Shown here: positions 7,054 through 12,723 of the stretch, one piece after another
Position numbering within the stretch: position 1 is the first letter of the stretch
Layout: every line of letters starts with the position of its first letter
Origin: JAWLBW01 sp041687475
GTDB taxonomy: Bacteria > J088 > JAWLBW01
Length of the DNA: 24,960 nt
Reading direction: 5' to 3'
NCBI GenBank assembly: GCA_041687475.1
Contig: JAWLBW010000025.1
Span: 1-24,960 of the forward strand
Program-made: the position numbers and the translations under genes
The notes under the pieces: model-generated
Databases searched by the model: none
What the model was told of the DNA's origin: nothing
What the model saw: only the letters and a program-made list of their open reading frames with translations

Positions 7054-7093
7054 GGTCTGCCAGTCTGAAGGTCAGACAGTCTGACAGTCAGTC
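7054..7093 (+). repeat. Period-8 tandem array, consensus RGTCTGAC
   Basis: Five consecutive degenerate 8-base units can be laid out: GGTCTGCC, AGTCTGAA, GGTCAGAC, AGTCTGAC and AGTCAGTC. Within it GTCTGA and TCAGAC (7064-7077) can pair as a small hairpin. Confidence 0.6.
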
Positions 7094-7094
7094 G

Positions 7095-7155
7095 TGCATC
7101 CGTGCAGCACGGGATCTCCCCCTCTCCCCATCAGATCTTGCATCCGTGCAGCACG
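7095..7155 (+). repeat. Direct repeat pair containing CCGTGCAGCACG
   Basis: The 17-base sequence TGCATCCGTGCAGCACG occurs exactly at 7095-7111 and 7139-7155. Its core CGTGC-A-GCACG is an odd palindrome. The core CCGTGCAGCACG recurs at 8678-8689 and, inverted, at 12361-12372, with a near copy at 8628-8639. Confidence 0.85.
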
Positions 7156-7233
7156 TGGTCGCCCCTTCGACGGCCGACCCCCCGACCGTGATGCTCCTTT
7201 CGGGCCCGATGAGAACCTTGCTACAATGCGAGA

Positions 7234-8526
7234 ATGTCCGAACAACCCTCGCCGAACGGCCCCCCATCCGAAGAGTCCCGTGCCGCCGTGCTGCGCAGCG
7301 TCTTTTCCTGGCGCATGCTGGTCGTGCTGCTCATGGGCTTTTCATCGGGCCTGCCGCTGCTGCTCATCGGCGGAACGCTCAAGGCGTGGCTGCGCGAAGA
7401 CGGGGTAGACCTGAGCACCATCGGCTTCTTTTCGCTGGCCGGCCTGCCGTACACCGTCAAGTTTATCTGGGCGCCGCTCATGGACCGCTTCGTGCCGCCG
7501 TTTCTCGGGCGGCGCCGCGGTTGGCTGGCCCTGGCGCAATTGGCCCTCATGGCGGGTTTCGCCGGCATGGCCATGACCCAGCCCTCGGCCTCGCTGCAGA
7601 CCCTGGCCGTCATTGCCGTGTGCGTCGGCTTCTTCAGCGCCACCCAGGACATTGCCGTCGATGCCTACCGGCGCGAAGTGCTGAAAGACATCGAACTGGG
7701 TTTCGGCTCGTCGCTGGCCATCAACGGCTATCGGTTCGCCATTTACGTTTCGGGCGCGCTGGCCCTCATTCTGGCCGGCTGGCTTTCGTGGAAGGCGACC
7801 TATCTCATCATGGCCGCCATGATGCTGGTGGGCCTCGTCACCACGCTGCTCGCCCCCGAGCCCGAAACCGGCGCACCGCCCCCGCGCACCCTGCGCGAGG
7901 CCGTCGTCGGCCCCTTTGCCGAGTTTCTCTCACGCAAGGGGGCGGTAACCATTCTCGCCTTCATTCTGCTGTACAAAATCGGCGACTCGATGGCGAGCGA
8001 GATGATGAATCCGTTCTACATCGACCTCGGTTTCACCCTCGAGCAGATCGGCGCCGTTGCCAAGACCCTGGGGCTCATCGGCACCTTCGGCGGCGCCGCC
8101 CTCGGCGGCCTGCTCATGCTGCGCATCGGCATCTCACGCTCGTTGTGGGTGTTCGGCTTTCTACAGGCCATTTCGACCGCCTGCTTCGCGCTGCTGGCCA
8201 CCCTGGGCAACTCGATTCCGCTGTTGGCGCTCGTTATCGGATTCGAAACCTTTTCGGGGGGAATGGGCACCGCCGCCTACGCCGGGTACATGGCCAGCGT
8301 CACGAATCGCCGCTTCACCGCGACCCAGTACGCTCTGCTTACCAGCCTGATGGGCGTGCCCCGGGTCATTTTCGGTTCGGCCACCGGCGTGCTCGCCGAA
8401 CAGCTCGGCTGGCAGGGTTTCTTCGTCTTCTGCACGGTCATTGCGCTGCCCGGCATGCTGCTGCTCTTCCGCATCGCCCCGTGGGGCAGGAAGAGGGAAA
8501 CCGACGCGCCCGTACAGACCGTTTGA
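7234..8526 (+). CDS. ampG: AmpG-type muropeptide permease (MFS)
   Basis: This 430-residue inner-membrane transporter imports anhydro-muropeptides (GlcNAc-anhydroMurNAc peptides) released during wall turnover into the cytoplasm for recycling. The N-terminal block LLMGFSSGLPLLLIGGTLKA and then WLREDGVDLSTIGFFSLAGLPYTVKFIWAPLMDR is the AmpG signature, followed by FFSATQDIAVDAYRREVL. About twelve hydrophobic segments are spread over the length, which is usual for short AmpG proteins without the extra C-terminal helices of E. coli AmpG. The start at 7234 gives a short soluble N-terminus; only GCGAG lies upstream, a weak ribosome binding site. The gene stands alone between two repeat-rich gaps and is bracketed by an inverted repeat pair. 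No beta-lactamase or ampD is next to it, so a recycling rather than resistance role is likely. Confidence 0.92.
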   Translation: MSEQPSPNGPPSEESRAAVLRSVFSWRMLVVLLMGFSSGLPLLLIGGTLKAWLREDGVDLSTIGFFSLAGLPYTVKFIWAPLMDRFVPPFLGRRRGWLALAQLALMAGFAGMAMTQPSASLQTLAVIAVCVGFFSATQDIAVDAYRREVLKDIELGFGSSLAINGYRFAIYVSGALALILAGWLSWKATYLIMAAMMLVGLVTTLLAPEPETGAPPPRTLREAVVGPFAEFLSRKGAVTILAFILLYKIGDSMASEMMNPFYIDLGFTLEQIGAVAKTLGLIGTFGGAALGGLLMLRIGISRSLWVFGFLQAISTACFALLATLGNSIPLLALVIGFETFSGGMGTAAYAGYMASVTNRRFTATQYALLTSLMGVPRVIFGSATGVLAEQLGWQGFFVFCTVIALPGMLLLFRIAPWGRKRETDAPVQTV

Positions 8527-8528
8527 GG

Positions 8529-8563
8529 AGATCCCAGATCCCAGATCCCAGATCGCAGATCCC
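8529..8563 (+). repeat. Heptamer array AGATCCC x5
   Basis: Five perfect-register units lie at 8529-8563; four are AGATCCC and the fourth is AGATCGC. The array begins only three bases after the ampG stop codon. The variant unit AGATCGC resembles the GATCGCA pair at 12323-12336. Confidence 0.92.
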
Positions 8564-8600
8564 AGAGACGGATGGAAGGTCGCTCGGTACCTTACCGGAT

Positions 8601-8639
8601 GGCGGAGCAGCCGGCCGGCTGCGATCCCCGTGCAGTACG
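8601..8639 (+). repeat. Dispersed palindromic element, copy 1
   Basis: This 39-base block matches the reverse complement of 12361-12400 at 36 of 40 aligned positions (three substitutions, one gap). It centres on the perfect 16-base palindrome GCAGCCGGCCGGCTGC (8607-8622), and the far end carries a near copy of the CCGTGCAGCACG motif. Confidence 0.88.
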
Positions 8640-8677
8640 GACGATGATGTCCTTACTTTCGTGGTAAAGCCGTTCGG

Positions 8678-8689
8678 CCGTGCAGCACG
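8678..8689 (+). repeat. CCGTGCAGCACG motif, third copy
   Basis: This is an exact 12-base copy of the odd palindrome found twice upstream of ampG and once inverted at 12361-12372. It lies two bases before the inverted-repeat block at 8691. Confidence 0.7.
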
Positions 8690-8690
8690 C

Positions 8691-8716
8691 ACCGACGTCC
8701 GACGTCCGACGTCCAG
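8691..8716 (-). repeat. Heptamer array TCCGACG x3, right copy of inverted pair flanking ampG
   Basis: Units ACCGACG, TCCGACG and TCCGACG followed by TCC form the reverse complement of 6830-6855, with 25 of 26 bases identical. It lies about 165 bases downstream of the ampG stop. Confidence 0.8.
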
Positions 8717-8747
8717 TTGCCGTCCATCACTTAACCACGACTCTACC

Positions 8748-8776
8748 TTGTTCCCCACGCCGGCTCTTGCTAGAGT
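8748..8776 (+). promoter_or_regulatory. Possible promoter of the DUF1285-like gene
   Basis: TTGTTC (8748-8753) and TAGAGT (8771-8776) are spaced by 17 bases. The matches to consensus are modest. If used, it would give a leader of about 185 bases before the ATG at 8968. Confidence 0.35.
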
Positions 8777-8793
8777 ACAGTAGAGCGCTCGGC

Positions 8794-8811
8794 ACGGCGG
8801 CCTTCCGCCGT
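8794..8811 (+). promoter_or_regulatory. Perfect stem-loop in leader of DUF1285-like gene
   Basis: ACGGCGG (8794-8800) and CCGCCGT (8805-8811) form a 7-bp perfect stem with a CCTT tetraloop, about ten bases after the predicted transcription start. There is no T-tract, so it is not an intrinsic terminator; a leader structure is possible. Confidence 0.4.
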
Positions 8812-8967
8812 TGAGTGGGTCGTGTGCCTGCGCTATCGTCGTCTCAGGATCTCGCTCGGAGGCAATCCGGGCTTCTTTCGTTTTACAATCCGGAAACCGC
8901 TGGGTACCGAGGCCGCCTTCGTTGCGAGGTCGCGGCTACGAGCGCCCGCGGCGGCCGTGAGGAGTCC

Positions 8968-9438
8968 ATGGCAGAGCAGCAACCGCCGTTCCCCTTCAAG
9001 AATCCGGTCGAGGGTTATCTGCGCCTGACGGCCGATGGGCGCTGGCTGTATAAAGGCGAGCCGATTACCCACGAGGGGCTCGTCTTCATACTCGAAAGCA
9101 ATTTCGGTCCCGGCCCCGAAGGCGGGTGGGAAGTGAAGCTGGGCCCGCAGCGGGTGGTCGTCGAAATCGAAGACGTGCCTTATTTCGTGCGCGACGTCGA
9201 CGTGAACCCCGAAGGCACGGTCGTGCTGCAGTTGAATACGGGCGCCCGCGAGGTGCTGCGGCCCGAAGGGGTGCGTATCGGCGCCGGCGGGGGCACCTAC
9301 GTGCGTCTGAAAGAGGGCGCCGACGCCCGGTTCAAGCGCCAGGCCGAAATTCGCCTGGGCGAATTTCTCGAAGAACGCGACGGTCGTCCCGGTTTGCGCA
9401 TCGGCGACCGGTTTACGCCCGTGGTCATGGAAGACTGA
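8968..9438 (+). CDS. DUF1285-like conserved protein
   Basis: This 156-residue soluble protein has no signal peptide. TADGRWLYKGEPITHEGLV (21-39) followed by a GGWEVKLGPQRVVVEIEDVPYF segment (52-73) matches the pattern of DUF1285 proteins (W...G.pI....L.....L......w.v......v.vED.P), a family of two small beta domains with no known activity. The C-terminal half (VLRPEGVRIG, RIGDRFTPVV) would form the second domain. The ATG at 8968 is chosen because GAGGAG lies just upstream, although the 3-base spacing is short, and because the open frame further upstream has no coding character. The phosphohexomutase gene starts 77 bases downstream in the same direction. The function is unknown. Confidence 0.72.
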   Translation: MAEQQPPFPFKNPVEGYLRLTADGRWLYKGEPITHEGLVFILESNFGPGPEGGWEVKLGPQRVVVEIEDVPYFVRDVDVNPEGTVVLQLNTGAREVLRPEGVRIGAGGGTYVRLKEGADARFKRQAEIRLGEFLEERDGRPGLRIGDRFTPVVMED

Positions 9439-9515
9439 AGTCTGGCGGGCGTCGTTCTCCGGAGGCGGGGCGCAACGCCCCTTCGTCGACTGAAACTCTT
9501 GCGCGATTGGTAGGC

Positions 9516-10940
9516 ATGTCGGAAATCAAGTTCGGTACCAGCGGTTGGCGGGCTCTCTATCACGTCGATTTCACCCTCGCAAACGTGCGCATCGTCTGTC
9601 AGGCCATTGCCGACGAGGTGCGCCGCTCGCCCCGGGCCGAGAACGGGGTGGTCATCGGCTACGACGTGCGCTTCATGGGGCGTGACTTCGCCGCGGCGGC
9701 GGCTGAAGTGCTGGCCGGCAACGGCATCAGGGTGTTGCTGAACGATCGTCATGTGCCCACGCCGGTCATCAGCCACGCCATCGTGCAGAACGGACTGGCG
9801 GGCGGCATCAACTTCACGGCAAGCCACAACCCCTACGAGTACAACGGCATCAAGTACTCGCCCGAAAGCGGCGGCCCCGCGCTGCCCGAGGCGACGACCC
9901 GCATCGAGCAGGGCATCGAAGCGCTGCGAAAGAGGGGCGAGGTCAAGCGCATGACGCTGGAGCAGGCGCGCAAGGACGGCATGGTGCAGTCCTTTCAGCC
10001 CCGCGAGGCCTATTTCGAGCAGATTGACGGGCTGGTTCGCACGGGCGAACTTCGCAAGCTGGGCGAAAAGCGCATTGCCGTCGACTGCAAGCACGCCGTG
10101 GCCCAGGGTTACCTTGACCGTTTCCTGTCGCGGCACAGCGTGCGCGTGCACGCCCTGAACGAAGAGCCCGACCCGTACTTCGGGCACGAGCACCCCGAAC
10201 CCTCGGCCGGTCACATCGACAAGCTGCAGAAGTACGTGGCCGACCATGAAGACGTCGCTATCGGCCTGGCCTGCGACGGCGACGCCGACCGATTCGGTAT
10301 CGTCGACGAAGACGGCGCCTTTGTCGAACCCAACATCGTGCTGGCCCTGCTGCTCGATTACCTGGCCGAGTCGCGGGGGTGGACCGGGGGCGTAGCCCGC
10401 AGCGTGGCCACCACGCACCTGCTCGACCGGGTTGCCGCGGCCCGGGGCATGAAGCTGCACGAGACACCGGTAGGCTTCAAGTACATCGGCGACCTGCTTA
10501 CCCGCGGCGAAATCGTATTCGGCGGCGAAGAAAGCGCGGGGCTCACGATCGAGGGCCACCTGCCCGAGAAAGACGGCATTCTGGCCTGCCTGCTGGTGGC
10601 CGAAATGGTGGCCGCCCTGAACAAACCGCTTCGACAACTGCAGGCCGAGCTGTTCGAGCGGCATGGACGTGTTCTCGACCGACGCGACGGGGTTCGGCTG
10701 ACGGCCGAGATGGAGCAGCGGCTACCCGAAAAACTCGCGAACCCCCCGGCCGAGATTGCCGGGGCCGCCGTTACCCGCATCGACCGTACCGACGGCACCA
10801 AGCTTTTTCTGGGTGAAGAAGAGTGGATTCTCCTGCGCAAATCGGGCACCGAGCCGCTGGTGCGCCTGTATGCCGAAGCCACCTCGGCCCCCCGGCTCGA
10901 CGAGCTCATCCGTGCCTGTCGGGCATGGCTTGAAGCGTGA
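9516..10940 (+). CDS. Phosphoglucomutase/phosphomannomutase family enzyme
   Basis: This 474-residue alpha-D-phosphohexomutase interconverts hexose 1-phosphate and 6-phosphate in the cytoplasm, feeding sugar nucleotide and wall or glycan synthesis. All four family signatures are intact: FGTSGWR at the N-terminus; the phosphoserine loop TASHNP with S103; the metal loop DGDADR (254-259); the sugar-binding loop GGEES (336-340); and the phosphate-binding KSGTEP (442-447). Length is normal. The GGEES loop fits either glucose or mannose phosphates, so the substrate is not settled; glmM is less likely because of this loop. The start at 9516 matches the family N-terminus although the ribosome binding site is weak. 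It is followed by a 349-bp repeat-bearing gap. Confidence 0.92.
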   Translation: MSEIKFGTSGWRALYHVDFTLANVRIVCQAIADEVRRSPRAENGVVIGYDVRFMGRDFAAAAAEVLAGNGIRVLLNDRHVPTPVISHAIVQNGLAGGINFTASHNPYEYNGIKYSPESGGPALPEATTRIEQGIEALRKRGEVKRMTLEQARKDGMVQSFQPREAYFEQIDGLVRTGELRKLGEKRIAVDCKHAVAQGYLDRFLSRHSVRVHALNEEPDPYFGHEHPEPSAGHIDKLQKYVADHEDVAIGLACDGDADRFGIVDEDGAFVEPNIVLALLLDYLAESRGWTGGVARSVATTHLLDRVAAARGMKLHETPVGFKYIGDLLTRGEIVFGGEESAGLTIEGHLPEKDGILACLLVAEMVAALNKPLRQLQAELFERHGRVLDRRDGVRLTAEMEQRLPEKLANPPAEIAGAAVTRIDRTDGTKLFLGEEEWILLRKSGTEPLVRLYAEATSAPRLDELIRACRAWLEA

Positions 10941-10956
10941 AGACCGAAATACGCGA

Positions 10957-10977
10957 AATGTCCAATGTCCAATGTCC
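10957..10977 (+). repeat. Heptamer array AATGTCC x3
   Basis: Three perfect copies of AATGTCC lie at 10957-10963, 10964-10970 and 10971-10977. The array begins 16 bases after the phosphohexomutase stop codon. Confidence 0.92.
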
Positions 10978-11200
10978 GATGGCCGAGGGCTGCGTTCTGC
11001 CGCCGCTGGGACGACGGTTGAGGAAACGGTGAACGGCGTTAACGAATCGATGGAAGCTGCCCGGTGGGAAGGCTCCGTTGTTGCCTGCGGCTTCGCCAAT
11101 CCAAGGCCCTCTCCATGGTCGCCGGGTAGCACTTCTCTCCCGTCCGCAGAGACGGCGCACCCGTCGGAAATGCTGGTGTCGCGGGTACGGTAGACGCCTG

Positions 11201-11227
11201 CGTATCACCTATCACTTTTCACGTATC
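11201..11227 (+). repeat. Degenerate heptamer array related to ACGTATC
   Basis: Units in 7-base register are CGTATC (first base differing), ACCTATC, ACTTTTC and ACGTATC. The same consensus heptamer forms the array at 12531-12551, so this unit type is shared between two gaps. Confidence 0.65.
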
Positions 11228-11289
11228 CCCCCGCCGTCATCACGGCCGGCCGGTTATACTGTACCCTGCAACCGTCAGCACGAGTGAAC

Positions 11290-12309
11290 ATGCGACAAGT
11301 GTGGATTACGAAAACAGGCGGCCCCGATGTCCTCGAGGTACGCGAGGCGCCCGATCCCGTGCCGGCATACGGCGAGGTGCGCATTCGGGTACAGCGCGCC
11401 GGCATCAACTTTGCCGACATCATGGCCCGCCTCGGCCTCTACCCCGACGCGCCGAAGCTTCCGGCCGTGGTCGGCTACGAAGTCGCGGGCACGATTGACA
11501 TGGTCGGGGCCGACGTCGAAGACTTCAAGCCCGGCGACGAGGTGCTCGCCTTTACCCGATTCGGCGGCTACAGCGACATGGTCTGCGTACCGGCACTGCA
11601 GGCGTTGAAGCGACCGGCCGGCATGTCGGCCGACGAAGGGGCGGCATTGCCGGTCAACTACATCACGGCCTACCAGATGCTGGTGGCCTCGGGTCGCGTG
11701 GGCCCCGGCGACCGCGTGCTCATTCACCAGGCGGCCGGGGGGGTCGGTCTCGCGGCCCTCGACATCTGCCGCATCTTCGGCGCCGAAACCTACGGCACGG
11801 CCTCGGCCGGCAAACACGACTTTCTGCGTGAGCGCGGCCTGGGCCACCCCATCGACTACCGCAACCGCGACTTTGCCGAAGAGATCATGCTGCTCACGAC
11901 GGGAAAGGGCGTAAACCTGGCGCTCGACCCGGTCGGCGGCGAATCGTGGCGCAAAAGCTGGGAGGTGCTCGCCCCGGCCGGACGCCTCATCATGTTCGGT
12001 TTCTCCAGCATGGCGCAAGAAGAGCGTTCATTGCGCCGGGTCGTGCAGGGTCTGCTTTCGACCCCATGGTTCAAGTTCAATCCGCTGAACCTGATGAACA
12101 CCAACAAGGGCATCATCGGCGTAAACGTCGGCCACCTCTGGCACGAAACGGCCATGCTGCGCGGGTGGATGGAGGAAGTGCTGCGCTGGTATGGGGAAGG
12201 GAAGATACGCCCCTGCGTCGACCGCGTCTTCCCCCTCGCGGAAGCCGGCGCCGCGCACCAGTACATACAGGACAGGAAGAATATCGGGAAGGTACTTTTG
12301 TCGTGCTGA
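11290..12309 (+). CDS. Medium-chain dehydrogenase/reductase, VAT-1/quinone oxidoreductase-like
   Basis: This 339-residue cytoplasmic oxidoreductase of the MDR superfamily has an N-terminal GroES-like domain: EVRIRVQRAGINFADIMARL (29-48), then PAVVGYEVAG and FKPGDEVLAF. A Rossmann domain with the AAGGVG motif (148-153) follows. It lacks the cysteine and histidine ligands of zinc alcohol dehydrogenases, so it belongs to the zinc-free NADPH quinone-reductase/VAT-1 branch. The DIMARLGLYPDAPKLPAVVGYE stretch and the C-terminal FKFNPLNLMNTNKGIIGVNVGHL segment favour the VAT-1-like subgroup. The ATG at 11290 is used; a GTG two codons earlier is an equal candidate. The substrate is unknown. It stands alone between repeat-rich gaps. 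Confidence 0.88.
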   Translation: MRQVWITKTGGPDVLEVREAPDPVPAYGEVRIRVQRAGINFADIMARLGLYPDAPKLPAVVGYEVAGTIDMVGADVEDFKPGDEVLAFTRFGGYSDMVCVPALQALKRPAGMSADEGAALPVNYITAYQMLVASGRVGPGDRVLIHQAAGGVGLAALDICRIFGAETYGTASAGKHDFLRERGLGHPIDYRNRDFAEEIMLLTTGKGVNLALDPVGGESWRKSWEVLAPAGRLIMFGFSSMAQEERSLRRVVQGLLSTPWFKFNPLNLMNTNKGIIGVNVGHLWHETAMLRGWMEEVLRWYGEGKIRPCVDRVFPLAEAGAAHQYIQDRKNIGKVLLSC

Positions 12310-12322
12310 CCTGAATAGCGTC

Positions 12323-12336
12323 GATCGCAGATCGCA
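12323..12336 (+). repeat. GATCGCA heptamer pair
   Basis: Two adjacent exact units, GATCGCA GATCGCA, begin 13 bases after the VAT-1-like stop codon; a further GATCGCA follows at about 12344. The unit is a one-base variant of the AGATCCC array at 8529-8563. Confidence 0.55.
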
Positions 12337-12360
12337 GAGCCCGGATCGCAAAGGAAGAGG

Positions 12361-12400
12361 CGTGCTGCACGGGGGATCGCAGCCGTCCGGCTGCTTCGCC
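12361..12400 (-). repeat. Dispersed palindromic element, copy 2 (inverted)
   Basis: This block is the reverse complement of 8601-8639 with three substitutions and one extra base. The hairpin core at 12379-12394 keeps two perfect 7-base arms, GCAGCCG and CGGCTGC, around a changed centre. The outer end carries an exact inverted CCGTGCAGCACG. Confidence 0.88.
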
Positions 12401-12454
12401 AACCGTGCGTCGCCCGGGGCGATGATGAAGGAATCTCGCGTGATGTAAGTGACC

Positions 12455-12475
12455 GGCCACCAGCCACAGGCCACC
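12455..12475 (+). repeat. Heptamer array GGCCACC x3
   Basis: Units GGCCACC, AGCCACA and GGCCACC lie in uninterrupted 7-base register; the outer units are identical and the middle differs at its first and last bases. Confidence 0.65.
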
Positions 12476-12530
12476 CGTCTCCGACCGAATGTCAGTGAAA
12501 AGAAACCGTGCGTCGCGGCAGACAGGTCTT

Positions 12531-12551
12531 ACGTATCACGTGTCACGTATC
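12531..12551 (+). repeat. Heptamer array ACGTATC x3
   Basis: Units ACGTATC, ACGTGTC and ACGTATC are followed by a partial fourth (ACG). They match the consensus of the degenerate array at 11201-11227 and lie about 90 bases upstream of the dnaE promoter candidate. Confidence 0.88.
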
Positions 12552-12641
12552 ACGACCGCCCACCCGGTCTTCACGAAATAGCCATGCAATTCGCGTTGTG
12601 AGCCGTAAGCTACTGTAACCGCTTCACTACCGGCAATCGCC

Positions 12642-12670
12642 TTGAATGGGTCGGGCGTGGTTGTTACGAT
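12642..12670 (+). promoter_or_regulatory. Putative sigma70-type promoter of dnaE
   Basis: TTGAAT (12642-12647) and TACGAT (12665-12670) are 17 bases apart, with four of six matches in each box. Transcription would start near 12677, leaving a leader of about 47 bases with GAGG nine bases before the ATG at 12724. Confidence 0.55.
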
Positions 12671-12723
12671 ACCTACGCTTTCACTTTTTCTCAGCCAATT
12701 CCATTTCTGCGAGGGCTTCGGGC

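Larger units (their letters stand above)
6823..7233. other. Repeat-dense intergenic region upstream of ampG
   Basis: No gene is seen in these 411 bp. The region holds a 3-unit CGTCGGA array (6835-6855), three 61-bp tandem units (6859-7041), a period-8 array (7054-7093), and a 17-base direct repeat (7095-7111 and 7139-7155). A TACAAT hexamer lies about 10 bases before the ampG start but has no convincing -35 partner. Confidence 0.8.
8527..8967. other. Repeat-rich gap between ampG and DUF1285-like gene
   Basis: No gene is supported in these 441 bp. A frame continuous with the downstream gene is open from 8815, but the base pattern does not look coding and a better start exists at 8968. The gap holds a 5-unit AGATCCC array, a palindromic dispersed element, a CCGTGCAGCACG site, the right copy of the ampG-flanking inverted repeat, a possible promoter and a leader hairpin. 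Confidence 0.75.
10941..11289. other. Gap between phosphohexomutase and VAT-1-like gene
   Basis: No gene is supported in these 349 bp. Two tandem arrays (10957-10977 and 11201-11227) lie near its two ends. A TATACT hexamer at about 11254-11259, some 30 bases before the next gene, could be a -10 box, but no matching -35 is visible. Confidence 0.65.
12310..12723. other. Repeat-rich gap and promoter region upstream of dnaE
   Basis: No gene is supported in these 414 bp. Three heptamer-period arrays (12323-12336, 12455-12475, 12531-12551) and one palindromic dispersed element (12361-12400) lie upstream of a good promoter candidate at 12642-12670. The frame of dnaE is open back to 12646, but that ATG would fall inside the promoter. 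Confidence 0.8.

Noticed and set aside
6859..7155. Possible CRISPR-like array
   Set aside because: The 61-bp units are directly adjacent with no unique spacers, the 17-base repeat occurs only twice, and no cas gene is nearby.
6830..8716. ampG as cargo of a transposable element with terminal inverted repeats
   Set aside because: The inverted ends are made of heptamer units found elsewhere, no target-site duplication is visible, and there is no transposase.
7146..8783. 545-codon plus-strand frame overlapping ampG
   Set aside because: The product is Arg/His-rich low complexity, while the overlapping frame encodes an unmistakable AmpG.
9297..10664. 455-codon minus-strand frame opposite the phosphohexomutase gene
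   Set aside because: The opposite strand encodes all four mutase signatures, so this is a shadow frame.
12646..12723. N-terminal extension of DnaE from the ATG at 12646
   Set aside because: That ATG lies within the predicted -35 region, the added residues are unlike the family, and a ribosome binding site precedes 12724.
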